The position numbers were made by a program, and so were the translations under genes. Below are positions 1 through 11,624 of a DNA stretch of 64,000 bases, in pieces. Source of the stretch: Epiperipatus broadwayi (taxonomy: Eukaryota; Onychophora; Udeonychophora; Euonychophora; Peripatidae); the NCBI GenBank assembly GCA_028023455.1, contig JAQFVV010012416.1, positions 4,757,594 to 4,821,593 of the forward strand. The letters are read 5' to 3'. The notes under the pieces were generated by a model. That model saw only the letters and a program-made list of their open reading frames with translations, did no database searches and had not been told where the DNA came from. The number at the start of each line of letters is the position of its first letter. The first letter of the stretch is position 1.

Positions 1-1394
1 GTGGTTGTTGCTTCGGCATTTGATGGATTGAACTCGGCGTTCCATCACGGGAATTGCAGCAATTCTTGCCTGACTTTAGCCAGACATGGTAAAATTAAAC
101 AATTTTGACTTGGATAGTAATAGCTCTTCAAAAGCAAGATGGAGTATATCTTCCCGCTTAAAATAAGGCCTATTTATCCATTTCCATATTTATCCATTTC
201 CACTAAACCTTAACACCTTTTTGGAATTTCGTTTGCCTCGGGACCAATTGACTTTTAATTAAATAAAATAATATAATCCAATTTCTGCAACAGATAACGT
301 CTCCGAGGTGTTATATTTAATTTACTTTAAAAAATTATTAAAACATATAAATTATATAATTTGATTCAGTTTCATTAATTAAATTCCTTTTTAGGTGTTA
401 TAGAATGTTAAGGCCTAGCAGAAAGAACGGTATTCTGATTTAATGATAAAGTCTTTTGTGCAAACAAAAATCAATCAGTAAACTAGATTTTACTTTTTAC
501 CCGGGTGCGTCACTAATTGATTTCTTGTTTACACAAAATTCTCATTTTTAATTATAAACGGTTTTTTATTTTACTGAAATAAATAACTTTTAACATATTT
601 GTTTTTACCAAATTATTTGTTTAAAAAAAAGCAAATTTAAAGAAAATACTTTAGTTTCAATTATATATGTAAAACATTAAATCAGAAAGCCGTTAAATAT
701 ATTTTAAAGAAAACATTTTACATTATAGTATATCTTTTTTATTTTAACTTAAATATATATATATAAATCATTTTGCCGCTATTCCAAGGTTTAAATTATC
801 CATCCACATACGAATATTATAGCGAATATAATTAAAAATTGACTGAAAATTTATAAAACATTTTATAATAATTTATGAGCATTTCTCCGCTATAATTTTA
901 TCAAACCTGTCTAATTATAGCGTGTTTTCGTAAGTAAATGGATGATGCCATTCAAGCGGCCATTGTAGCAAAGTTTTCCCGCTCGACTTATATATAACAT
1001 TTTTACATATGACATTTCTACATTTAAGATAGGTTCGAAACTAGTTCAGACGAGTAGGTCATTAGGTTGATGGTGAAACGGAAAGGGATTGGAGGTTTCC
1101 GTTTCAATATATATATATGAATACACAATTAATCATTTATCATTTAAACAAACAACTTAATATCTGCTTATATTTTTTATATTTTATTCCATATGTAGAT
1201 ATAAACGTATCCATACCAAATATATACATTCGTCAAAATGGGGCATAATATATGTACATATATAATTGGTATGTATACATATATATTTATATATGGAATA
1301 AGATATAAAAATTGAGACTATTTATAAGGAGATATAATGCTAAGTTATTTGTTTAAATAATAAACTATTTATCATGTATTTATATATATTTTAT

Positions 1395-1475
1395 AAATCT
1401 GAAGAAGATTGCTAGTGAATCGAAATTCTAATGTTGATTTATTTTAATAAAATAAGCATTATAACAGTAATATGA
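1395..1475 (+). repeat. Family C repeat fragment with hammerhead-like motif
   Basis: CTGAAGAA-GATT-gctagtg-AATC-GAAAT, followed by AATAAGCATTATAACAGTAA. This is the same order as at 10680-10770 (motif, then AAAGCATTGTAACAGTAG-like sequence). Decayed single copy. Confidence 0.6.
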
Positions 1476-1875
1476 AAGGTGGAGTTATTCAATGTTCTTA
1501 AAAATTGTTTGTCTACTATTCTATTTGAAATATTGTTTGTTCCAATACAGAGCTGTCTTTTAAAAATTTGATTAATGAATATATAGATTATGTAGTTCTG
1601 TAATTCAATGTAAATAATACATGCAGCAATGTATACTAAGAAAAGCTTGTTTGATAATTTAAAAATAAAAACTAATTACATCAGCATAACATGTTGAGCA
1701 TGCTTTCAACTACGTAATAGTCATAATCATAGATGAAAATATTCTCAGCATACTATGTTGATGCAATTAGCATTTTAAAATTATTAAATAAGCTTTTCTC
1801 AATATACACTGAATTGCAGTTGTTTCAAGAAATTAAAATGCTTGGAATTACTATAGTTCTGAATCTAAACTCTCT

Positions 1876-1971
1876 AGCGTTGGTGGTCAAGAGGTCAGCA
1901 CCCTGCTTTACAAGCAGTTGTCCAACGTTAACGGATTCGCTTCCTGGCCGATGCTATGACACATGAAAAAA
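1876..1971 (+). mobile_element. tRNA-derived SINE, copy 1
   Basis: About 96 bp starting AGCGTTGG and ending GACACATG plus an A tail. It has an anticodon-like arm CTGC-TTTACAA-GCAG. Flanked by AAACTCTCTAG (1867-1877) and AAACTCTAG (1970-1978), a target duplication that has lost or gained a CT. Its B box is mutated (GATTCGCTTCC). Confidence 0.85.
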
Positions 1972-2844
1972 ACTCTAGAAATTCTGATTGGTTGATATTT
2001 AAAATAAAATATATAAGTATATAACGAAAACAGAGCCAGATGAACCTAAAATTATGTGTAGGGAATGAAGTGATCTGAGAAGGAAAGTTAAGGAGGCATT
2101 TTTTATGATTTCGGACAAGCACGCATTGAATAAGAGAGAATCTTTTTAACTTTATCAAAGAAGTGGTCTGCTGAAGCGCTTTAACCCTTATTTGCATATT
2201 AGCTTTTATTATTTTATACATTTGCATATTAGTATACTGTTTGAAAATTATAAAAAAAATTGTGTTGTCCTTGATAATGAAGGGTAAGCCTTCAAAAACG
2301 TTCGGATAATTTATAATTTGTTGATATTTATCTATATATCATATTTTGTTGTTTGAGTTATATTTTGGAATTAATGTGTGTATTTATTTTAACGGATTTA
2401 AATTTTATATTAAAATATATAAGTTAGAGTAGTATCCAATAAACTTACTTTTATTAATTATGATTTCATTTGAAAGAGGTAAAAAATAAGTCAAATGTCA
2501 ACATTTTAGAACATTTAATTTAATCTTCCATGAGGTTAAGTTGTGTTGTGGATTTTGAGTATCAGATTTTAAAGCAGATTTGACATATTTCTATCTGGGG
2601 AAAAAAATGGATATAAAAGTTAGTGGGACAGGAGTAGAAATTGGAGTGATGGTAGCCATTGTTGAGAGTTATTCAAAGAGAGAATAATGCATTGCCATCT
2701 GTTTTACTGATTTTAAAAGACTTTTGGTAGAGTGAATTGAGTCAATTTGTTAGGTATATTTTTTAAAAAATTATAACTTCAGAGAAAAGTTATTTATAGC
2801 AGCACAACACGACTTGGTTTTTTAGCTTACTATAATTATAATAT

Positions 2845-2919
2845 AAACAAGCGTAGCTCTCTACTCTAGGATCGCCTACTGCATCATTGATGCACTAAAG
2901 TAGAGAGCTGCCCTTGTTT
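2845..2919. repeat. Inverted repeat, 21-bp arms
   Basis: Arm 2845-2865 and arm 2899-2919 match at 19 of 21 positions (shared AGCTCTCTACT and AAACAAG). The 33-base loop contains GCATCATTGATGC, itself a small palindrome. Function unknown; likely a tiny foldback repeat. Confidence 0.6.
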
Positions 2920-3483
2920 GATTAAAGCAGAATAACAAAACAGACCATTCTTCAAGTCTTCTCTGATTTATTATGAGTCTATTTTAAGTTTAAAAAAGTA
3001 ATAGTAATCATGGGCCTCTCATTCATAGGGGTATCACAACCCAATCCAGTAATGAAGAATACCTTGCAACACAATGGTACTTATTTTTCTATTAAGCAAA
3101 TTGGCACTAATCTGTCCATTCGGAACAACATATTATTTTTAATACTCCAATCAAAAATATCTGGATATCCATTTACCAACCATTATTGGATGGCTATATG
3201 AGTTTGTATGGGCTGAAAACTTGAATAAAAAAAGTACTAAGCCTGATTGTGACCTGGAAAAATTTTATTGCACGGCTAGTCTATATTTGAATACAAAGTC
3301 ATGACGTGTTACTTTTCAACATTGATTTATATATACTGTATATACTTTACTATCTCATTAATAATGAGATATTGGTATAAATAAATCTGATTATTTATTC
3401 ATAAATATTTTATTTTTTTATTTGCTACTATATAAATAATAAATGTCTTGATTCAGAATTTATTTGCATTTTTTTAAATTTAG

Positions 3484-3664
3484 AAAAATGCCGTGAATCT
3501 ACTACATATCGAATCTCGTCCTTGCAAAAGAGTAAAAGGAGAATATGAATTTTTGGTGGAGTGTGATAGAACTGAAGGAAATTTGGATGAAGCCATTAAG
3601 CAGTTACAAAAAACAGCCAGACATATGCACATTCAGGCCCGAGACTTTGAAAAACATGGTGTAG
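3484..3664 (+). CDS. PAH: PAH exon a: second half of the ACT regulatory domain (human exon 3 equivalent)
   Basis: Sixty codons plus one base. The acceptor TTTAG ends at 3483 and the donor GTGAGT starts at 3665. The translation opens with KNAVNLLHIESRP. The IESRP motif is one of the two short ACT motifs (GAL and IESRP) that form the allosteric phenylalanine site in PAH; GAL would be in the preceding exon, which I did not find. The rest (EYEFLVECD, then a Lys/Gln-rich helix) matches the later strand and helix of ACT. The linker to the catalytic domain follows. The reading frame is fixed by joining to the next exon with the split Asp codon (G/AT). The intact motif suggests that substrate activation is retained, which is inference. 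Confidence 0.95.
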
Positions 3665-4201
3665 GTGAGTAAAAAAAATTAATTGGCTAGTTACTAAGAG
3701 ATGTAAAATATTATTAATCAAATTAATTCATAGCATTCATGAATTGCTCTCCAAAATTTTAGAAGCTATCAATTTAATGAAAGAGATCATATTCAGCACT
3801 GCTCACTATATATTTTTTGAAAACAAGTCCCTTTCATCACTTAAGTTAGAAGTTTAAATATCTATATCCATTGCAAGCAATATCCTGAATTTTCATTTAA
3901 ATATTCATTGAATACTAGTTGATTTTAAAGCTTGGATATGTTTACAATCAAATATACATATATATGGTATTAAATTTTTTGATACAAACTTATAAATATC
4001 TTCTAATAAGTGAAGAAGATTTCTATCCTCATTAGAGATATTTAAAGGTTGCACTAAAAGTTATATGCAAATTAAATTTAAGTTTTAAAAATAACTAATA
4101 TGTATTTAAATGGAAAGTTACGTTATTGTTTCAGGTAGGAAGATTCAAATGTTTAAATTGTACCATTTGGTTTAATATATATATTAATACATGTATATTC
4201 C

Positions 4202-4202
<1 letters not shown>

Positions 4203-4255
<53 letters not shown>
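4203..4255. repeat. TA/TG simple repeat
   Basis: An (AT)n run followed by (GT)n, 53 bases, in intron a. Several shorter ATAT tracts occur elsewhere, for example 26992-27013. Confidence 0.9.
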
Positions 4256-4362
4256 TAATGCAAATAAAATGTTCATTAATTAAAAACTATTGTAATAACA
4301 ATAAAAATATTACATGTAATGGTAATTAACTATTATATACAGCCTTTCAATCCACAGAAGTA

Positions 4363-4420
4363 CTTTGGTTAATTCCTTAACCCTGCGGCAGTTGAGTAGA
4401 GTTAAAGAATTAACCAAAAG
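4363..4420. repeat. Short hairpin
   Basis: CTTTGGTTAATTCCTTAAC pairs with GTTAAAGAATTAACCAAAAG around a loop of about 20 bases containing CCCTGCGGCAG. It directly precedes the RTE fragment within the inverted-repeat element. Confidence 0.6.
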
Positions 4421-4421
4421 T

Positions 4422-5355
4422 AAAAGGAGATTATTTAAGTCATTTAGACTTTTTTTTTTCCTATGTCAAAGCATCGGCCGGGAAGCGAATCCACGACAAC
4501 TGTCTGCAAGCAACTGCTTGTTTGCAAGGCAGCTGCACTGACCCCTTGGCTACCAACGCTTGACTTAAGTCATTTAGATTTTGCAGATGATGTAGTTGTT
4601 TTTGCAAATAATGCTTCAGAGCTGCAGGAAATATTGCAGGAGTTATCAGATGAAAGTAAGAAAGTAGGACTAAAGATAAATGTTAAGAAGACTAAAGTAA
4701 TGTTTAATTGATTTGCTCAAAATGTGAAAATAAAGATTGATTATGATGAATTATAAGAAGTTAACAGTTACAAATACCTTGGTCAGATTATTAATACAGA
4801 TGGAAACATAATAGAGGAAATTAATCATAGAATTAAACTTGCTTGGAGTGCTTTTGGTAGAAATAACTTGATACTAAAAGGAAATATGCCTCTGTGTTTG
4901 AAAAGGAAGGTTTTTAACAAATGTGTTTTACCAGTTCTTACTTATGGATCTGAGACTTGGACACTTAATAGAAGAGCAATACAGAGACTTCAGACCACTC
5001 AGAGAAGTATGGAGAGATGCATGTTGGGAGTAACAAGAAGAGATTGAAAACGCAATGTATGGGTAAGAGAACAAACAGGTGTTACTCACCTCATTGAAAA
5101 AATTAAAAGATTGATGTGGAGTTGGGCTGGACATATTGCTAGAAGAGATAGTAGATGGACAGTTGAAATCTTAAACTGGATTCCAAGAGATTATAAAAGA
5201 CCCGGAAAGAGACCACATGTGAGATGGATGGATGAAATAAGAATGTGTGCAGGGGTGCTGTGGAGAAGAGAAGCTAAAGATTGGAAAAGATGGATTGAAC
5301 TTGGAGAGACCTTCATCCTGCAGTGGATTGATAATGGTTGATGATGATGACTTCT
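4422..5355 (+). mobile_element. RTE-like non-LTR retrotransposon, 3' part, split by a SINE
   Basis: The translation (with two in-frame stops, at about 4709 and 4754, and one at about 5045) shows the reverse transcriptase block YLSHLDFADDVVVF with the catalytic FADD, then LKINVKKTK, SYKYLGQIINTDG and LTYGSETWTL, and ends with MWSWAGHIARRDSRW and ETFILQWIDNG followed by TGATGATGATGA. This C-terminal reading and the short triplet tail are typical of RTE-clade elements of invertebrates. The copy is truncated at its 5' end just before the FADD motif and is decayed. Confidence 0.88.
4449..4564 (-). mobile_element. tRNA-derived SINE, copy 4, inserted inside an RTE fragment
   Basis: The reverse strand reads AGTCAAGCGTTGG ... 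GATGCTTTGACATAGG plus an A tail (the T run at 4450-4459). It is flanked by a perfect 14-bp duplication TTAAGTCATTTAGA at 4435-4448 and 4565-4578. Removing the insert and one duplicate restores the reverse-transcriptase reading ...GDYLSHLDFADD..., so the SINE inserted after the LINE. The anticodon arm region carries a small duplication. Confidence 0.93.
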
Positions 5356-7685
5356 GCAGATTGAAAGGCTGTATATAATAGTTAATTACTGTTATATTTA
5401 TTATTTTTATTGTTATATATATATATAATGAGATAGATCTGTTTGCTATCTTTTTAACTAGATCAATAGCCTATGAGATTATGGTATGTGATTCAGAAAT
5501 GATGGGAATTAATTTAATCGATATACATATCTTGAAGAGGAAGTGTGTATTATTTATTATAACAGCATCTACTATTTAAAAAACAATTGTATTTAATGTT
5601 ATACATATATATGTGATGTATATATTTCTGTATGTGTGTATACATGCTTTAAGTCAACTTTTGTCATCCTCATTACATAATGAATTTTGATATACTGTTG
5701 AGTCACAAACTATGCTATATTGTCTTAAGCTGCCCTCACAGTCAACATATATAGCATATAATAATTTACCTTTTGTTGATAAATATTGATTAGAATAGAT
5801 ATTGTTTATTGGACTTCAAGTGTACATTACTTTTCAACATGCACAATGCTTTTTTATATGTGTGTATTAATAAAATTTTTAAAAATAATATAATTATTAA
5901 AAAAAAAAATTGAGGGGGACCATTTCCATATATTTTACTGAGTATATGTTCATTCATGCATTCACTGAAGCAAGAAAAATAAAATAAAAACTAACTTCTA
6001 TTTTTTTTAAAAAATAACACTCTGGTTAAATTTTCTTTTTTTCCCCAATAACTTGTTTTTTTATAGAAACATAACAGACTAGTCTGTTTAACAAGAAACT
6101 ACAATCTCTCTTTTTTTAAGTCAGTATTATCTTTTAAATATTTTCTCTTAGAAAACAATTTATTACACAAAATACTGCATATTACTGCATATTATATTTG
6201 GAAAGGTTAATAAAGAAAGAATAAAATGCATGTGCTTTCAACATAAATTAAATTTTTTTTATTAATATATATATATAAAAGAAGGTTGCCTTGACAACAG
6301 TTTGAAATTGTTGATTGTTTATTGATATTGGGATTGTCTAAGTGTTGATTGGTTTTAATGATATATATATATATATATATAATTGTGTATGGCATGCAGA
6401 AAAAATAAAAAGGTTGCTTGAATATCATAAAATTTGCAAATTTTAAGGGGTTTATTTGTCTATTTATAGTCTGTTTGTTTATATTTTTTTTGAATAATGC
6501 ATAATTTAAAGTCATGTAGTTAGATACAGTGTAATTATTGAATCCACTGATCTCCATTTTTAAGTGTTTTCATTTATTACAGAAGAATATATATATAAAG
6601 CTAATAATGCTCAAAGCTAGATAGGTTTATTAATTAAATTCACTGAAAGCAGCCAACACTTAGACAATACCAGTATCAATAACAATCTCAATATATTGTC
6701 AAGACAACCTCTTTTTAACACTAGAGATGGAAATCCACCTTTATTTATGGTCTAATAAGTTTATAAACATTGCAACTAGACTACAGAATAATATGTGTAA
6801 TGTTGATGCTGCGTTGAATTAAGTTATTTGATCATAATAAAATATAACTTATAAAGAAATAATATCAAATACATATCTTTCTTTGATCTTTAAAAAAGAT
6901 CAATGTTTACCTCCGAACTACTGATGATGATAAAAGCAAGCACTCTGTTCCAATTAAAATTATTCCATAATAATATCTGTTCACATTTTGAGATTTATCA
7001 TCTATCTCTAAATTGTTAGTTTAAAAGCTAATCTGCTAAAGATAACTTTATTTTTATTTAACATTAGCAAATGTTGTATTGAACATTATCTTCACAAATG
7101 AAGAGCTATCCTACAGCATTATTTTAATCTTTCTGCATTTTGTTTAATTCTTCTCCATTAATGCTCTTGGGTTTCAGTAAATATAAGTTATAGATATTGG
7201 AAATAATTATTGCACATGCTAAATTAACCTACATAACTGCATATTGTGGAGTAAAATATATAAATATTCAAGAACAGGAATAAAATGAGGATAGGTTTGT
7301 TCAATACATTGATAATATATTCACTAATAAAAGGACAACAAAGAAACCAATATAGCTACATCATATTTATATATTTAAATAAACATGTATGTTTGTCAAA
7401 TACACATTCAATCTTTTGCTATATTTTCTTTATTGTCTACAAATATTTTGAAATTATTATTCAATGAATTATGGACTTTCAAATATATATCATGTTCTTT
7501 GGAAAGCCCATGTTATAACTTAAATGTTAACATATAAAAAGTATATATATATTAAGGTGAAGAGAGATTTTTTTAAATCTTAAAATAAAAAATCACATTA
7601 TGTCTATAAATGAATAATTCCTTTATAAAATTAATTATATACACTTTCATTTAGGTCCTTTTAAAATTAAATAGTAAACCTTCTT

Positions 7686-8110
7686 AAGTACATATATATT
7701 TAAAGCTATAACTTTAATACTATGCACCTTGAGCATTAAATTTGCCACTAGAGGGATCTCTGCAAATCTTCAACACAAGACTATGACTTTATAAAGATAC
7801 GAGCAGCCAACTCTTATCTGCAACCTACTTTCTAATTATATAAGCGAATCTAAAGCATTTTGATTTGAGAGTGTGAAGCTTTTGAACTCTTCACTAATTA
7901 AGTCCACAATTTCTATTAAACACTAACATTCGCAAAATCTTCCGAAATACAATGAGTTAATGTTGAGATTTTGTAATTATAAATATTCTGAAACAATGTA
8001 AATATAAAGTCGTAATCTTGTGTTGAAGATTTGCAAAGGTCCCTCTAGTGACAAATTTATGCTCAAGGCACATAGTATTAAGGTTATAGCCTTAAATATA
8101 TATGTACTTA
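7686..8110. mobile_element. Foldback or MITE-like element with ~107-bp inverted arms
   Basis: Arms 7686-7792 and 8002-8110 are imperfect inverted repeats (shared landmarks GCCACTAGAGGGA / TCCCTCTAGTGAC and CTTGAGCATTAAATTT / AAATTTATGCTCAAGG). The ~210-bp centre encodes nothing recognisable. Probably a non-autonomous DNA element; no target duplication was identified. Confidence 0.8.
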
Positions 8111-9118
8111 TGCGCTTAATAAATTAATATTTAAACCTTCTTAACAATAGTGTTACTGGAATTGGAAAATTCTTAATTTAAAATGGTAATTATCTTAAGG
8201 TCCATATATGGTTTATCCATCAATAAAGTTACAAATAGTTTTACTAATTTATTGATGTTTCTCAAGCTCATTTATGATAAGTAGAATCCAGGGTATCAAA
8301 TCAATCAATTCTGGGTAAGATTGATCTATTGGAGATCAGGCTATAATGTAAGTCTATCTCAGGTTTTATCAAGATATTCATTTCTCTCTAGGCACTATAT
8401 GGCTGAAAAAGCAAATGGCAAATGCATATCTAATAGTCCTCACCCAGATAATCAGGAAAAACTGTATACATGAAAAGTACTCTTCCATATTGATATCTTC
8501 GTTCTTTATGATGATAAAGTTTTCCCTTTTGATGCAATCTGGTTTATTGCTAAAATAGATCAGGGAAAGTTGATTCCCTCCTATTAGTTTAAAAGCTCTA
8601 TCTGACATAAAAAAATAGTACAGAATATTCTGCCTAGATTCACTAAAAATAATGAATTTCCCTAAACTGCTTTTCATAGTTTTTTTTTATATTGCCACCC
8701 ACTTATTGACCAAAAAGAACATGTTTTCTAAAGATCAGAAACTAATCTGTTAATCGGCACTGAGTGTTTTTAAGATACATCTCAGACATTTGACTCTGTC
8801 TATAAAGTCTTTAATTAGTTTGTTAATAGGACAACAGATCGTTTTCAAAATTGTAGTTTTCATACGTGTGATTGTATACCAATTAAAAAACCTATAATTT
8901 TTAATTATTTATATTTAATATTACAGGATTTAATAATGAATTTTAGAGAAATTCAGATTGTAAATTATTATTTTCACATCATTTAATCATCCATAAACAT
9001 ATATATTTGACAATAGAATTATTTAATTGATCAAACTGATTTCAACATTATAAATAAAGTTATGTGCTGTCATCAGGGTCAATTCCCCTATTCTTTAGAA
9101 TGGAAAGTAAAATTTTAG

Positions 9119-9219
9119 TCAAGCGTTGGTGGTCGCGAGGTCAGCACAGCCGCCTTACAAGCAGTTGTCCCGGGTTAGCGGGTTCGCTTCCCGGTCGATG
9201 CTACGACACATGAAAAAAA
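9119..9219 (+). mobile_element. tRNA-derived SINE, copy 2
   Basis: Flanked by AAGTAAAATTTTAG (9105-9118) and AAGTACAATTTTAG (9220-9233), 13 of 14 identical. The head GCGTTGG can pair with TCGATGC as a 7-bp acceptor stem. The D-arm region (9130-9140, TGGTCGCGAGG) resembles a Pol III A box with one mismatch, and GGTTCGCTTCC (9181-9191) resembles a B box. It ends in an A tail. This is the best preserved copy. Confidence 0.93.
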
Positions 9220-9341
9220 AAGTACAATTTTAGCTCAGTAGTTTGTATGACCACACATTATAAAATTTATATAGCTTGAAATCTTTACATAAATATTATA
9301 TAAAGTTGTAATTATAAATTTATTAAACGCACATTGATTAC

Positions 9342-9453
9342 GTAAGTAATATTTACTGAGGCTATAACCTCGATAATATGCGTATAGAGAGTCCCTACTA
9401 TCGCATTTTATACGCATATTATCGAGGTTATAGCCTCAGTAAATATTACTTAC
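9342..9453. repeat. Perfect 43-bp inverted repeat (hairpin)
   Basis: Arms 9342-9384 and 9411-9453 are exact reverse complements. The 26-base spacer is TAGAGAGTCCCTACTATCGC plus ATTTTA. The outer ends read GTAAGTAATATTTACTGAGG. Perfect arms in such AT-rich, decayed surroundings suggest a recent origin or gene conversion between arms. Confidence 0.9.
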
Positions 9454-9540
9454 ATAAATATTATATATTAAATTTGTTTCATTTTCAGCCATGCATATTT
9501 TTAAAAGTTGCTTATATCTCCCTCTTTTTGATTTTTCTTA

Positions 9541-9644
9541 GTCAAATTGATGGTCGAGAGGTCAGCGCGACTGCCTTGCACTTGCAGGCAGTTGCCCGGG
9601 TTGCGGGTTCGCGTCCCGGCCGATGCTATGACACTTAAAAAAAA
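9541..9644 (+). mobile_element. tRNA-derived SINE, copy 3
   Basis: Has the A box TGGTCGAGAGG (9551-9561), a B-box-like GGTTCGCGTCC and the ending CCGATGCTATGACAC plus A tail. The anticodon region is expanded (CTTGCACTTGCAGG). No clear target duplication. It lies 90 bp from the 43-bp perfect hairpin. Confidence 0.85.
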
Positions 9645-10367
9645 TGTTAATTAGCAAGACGAATGAGTTCTCGAAGTTATTTATCACTATCTTAATATGT
9701 GCACACGCACACACACCTACTATAAATTAATGTTTATTTATCTAATTCAAATTTTTTATTCACTACGATTCCATAACATCAAAATCTTAATTTTAGTTAT
9801 TGTCCTAAATTAATTCCCTGCCTAATTTTGTATTATTCTAGTTTTAATTCTTGTATCAACACAATATATGTATATATAAAATATTTCGCCTCTCACACTT
9901 TACATTTTTTCATCAACACTCAGTGATTTGTGATTGCAGAGGACCGTGCTGGAAAAACATGATGTCTGGGAGGGTGATTTGAATATATTATATTTGAATT
10001 TTCAGCTAGCGATATGCACTGTGATATTTTATTTATATATTTTATTAATATTATTAAAATGAAGCAAATATAGTTTTTGTGTTCATTCGTCTGTATGATT
10101 ACCAATTATAAGTGTAATAGTATTAACATTTTGGCTACATCTCATCTCCATGTTCAGATCATAAAAGAAGCTCTGTAACTATTGCTAGGCCACTAACAGC
10201 ATTTCTAAATTTTTGTAATTTAAATTTTATATTGGATAAAATGGTCAATGTTTAGATCAATCTGTAGTTTATTTTTTTATCATTGGCATGTCTAGAAAAG
10301 CAGGTGAATCACCCTTATTACTCAGACAGTAGTAAGACCTAGTCAGAATGATAATGACTAATCTTTC

Positions 10368-10790
10368 TTATTGCATTGCCAAATGTATATCATATAATAC
10401 TAAATAATCCATGTACTTTACTACTGTTACACAATGCTTTATTTACCATCCTCTTTTACAGTTTACAGTTTCGATTGTCCCAGCAATCTTCTTCAAAACT
10501 TTTATATTTCCTAACTTCAACTGCTCTAATAACTAATCTTTCTTATTGCATTGCCAAATGTATATCATATAATACTAAACCATCCATGCACTTTACTACT
10601 GTTACATGATGCTTTATTTACCACCCTCTTTTACAATTTACAGTTTCGATTGCCAGCACAATCTTCTTCAGAACTTAAACTGAAGAAGATTGCTGGGGCA
10701 ATCAAAACTGTAAACTGTAAAAGAGGGTGGTAAAAAAACCATTGTGTAACAGTAGTAAAGTGCACGGATAATTTAATATTATATGATATA
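10368..10790. repeat. Family C array: two direct copies and one inverted copy
   Basis: Copies on the - strand at about 10368-10502 and 10542-10675 share CATTGCCAAATGTATATCAT and CAGTTTCGATTG..CAGCA. An inverted copy at 10680-10790 faces the second. In the + orientation each unit starts CTGAAGAAGATTG, then a loop, then CAATCGAAACTGTAAACTGT. The facing copies make a long hairpin. Confidence 0.85.
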
Positions 10791-10974
10791 CAGAATGATA
10801 ATACTATTACACTGATAATACATAATCATACTTATAAATGAACCTAAAAATTATTTACATGCAGATGTACACAAACATATATAAGACAAAATTCAACTAT
10901 TAAAAAACACATTAGTAGGCTGCACTTTAGTTTAGAATTTAAGAAAGTACACTTCTGAAAGACACTAATAAAAT

Positions 10975-11310
10975 ATTGGCATCGACAAGGGTTTTGGGTT
11001 CTCCACCAATTATTTGCAATGATATGGATGACTGAAGAGTTTGAGGGTAGGGAAGATTAAATCCTGCCCAGTAAAGTGTGAAGATTTGCTATCTTAATAT
11101 AAAGCTGAGCACTGATTATATATATATGCATGAGAGATGATGGTCCAGACCAACCGATGAGTGCTGGTTCAGGATGAAATTCGTATATTGAAGATCATTT
11201 ATTTTTATCACATGCATGTGGTTATGTATGTCAGTTGTATAATATGGAGTGAATAGCTATAAGGAGCTTGAAAGTCTGAGTTCAAATCCCTTCTAAATTA
11301 ATAAAATAAA
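10975..11310 (+). repeat. Family B element, copy B1
   Basis: Shares with the other B copies the order: CATCGACAAGGGTTTTGGG-like start, CTATCTTAATATAAA, the hammerhead segment (11136-11197), TTTTTATCACATGCATGTGG-like sequence, AGCTTGAAAGTCTGAGTTCA, ATCCC. The ribozyme core is damaged (CCGATGA), although GAAA is kept. GTTCAAATC near the 3' end resembles a Pol III B box. Confidence 0.75.
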
Positions 11311-11624
11311 GATTTTCTTAGAAGATAAAGATTAAGCCAAAAATAATTACATTTCTCTTTTATAGTGAGGGGAAAAAAGCCAGTTTTTGATAAGAACAAA
11401 CAATCTTTTTTTAATTTAAATAAATGTTTAAAGAAAATTTTATATATACATATATAATGATATTCTTATTCGATATCTGTATTTCTTCGAAGTTATATAC
11501 ATAATCTTGTAATTAAATATTAATAAATACAATACTATAAATATATATAAAGTACAACTTTAAAAACTTTTATCCATATATATTGCATCTTTGAATCTTA
11601 ATGATGTGAGCTCATTAAAACTTA

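Larger units (their letters stand above)
1..3483. other. Upstream flank or upstream intron of PAH, no exon recognised
   Basis: No segment resembling the PAH N-terminus or the first half of the ACT domain was found by eye on the + strand. Contents: a short CpG-containing edge segment (1-90), a family C motif (1395-1475), one SINE (1876-1971) and a hairpin (2845-2919). The rest is AT-rich sequence with short ATAT tracts in which I see nothing. Confidence 0.6.
4323..5388. repeat. Terminal inverted repeat pair enclosing an RTE fragment and a SINE
   Basis: 39-bp arms 4323-4361 and 5350-5388 match at 37 of 39 positions (core ATACAGCCTTTCAATC). The outer bases allow a TA duplication. Between them lie a small hairpin (4363-4420), the RTE fragment and the SINE. 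The arrangement suggests a short palindromic DNA transposon that received later insertions. Confidence 0.75.

Noticed and set aside
1733-1966. Open frame of 77 codons
   Set aside because: Its C-terminal third is the translated SINE at 1876; no coding signal remains without it.
4363-4420. Hairpin as a microRNA precursor
   Set aside because: It lies inside a nested repeat, the arms look like element ends, and there is no supporting evidence such as a conserved seed.
9378-9638. Open frame of 86 codons
   Set aside because: It is a hairpin arm joined to a translated SINE (shared ending GRCYDT with the frame at 1733).
10376-10733. Two overlapping frames with related proteins (MPNVYHIIL...)
   Set aside because: The similarity is that of the family C direct repeats, not of a gene family.
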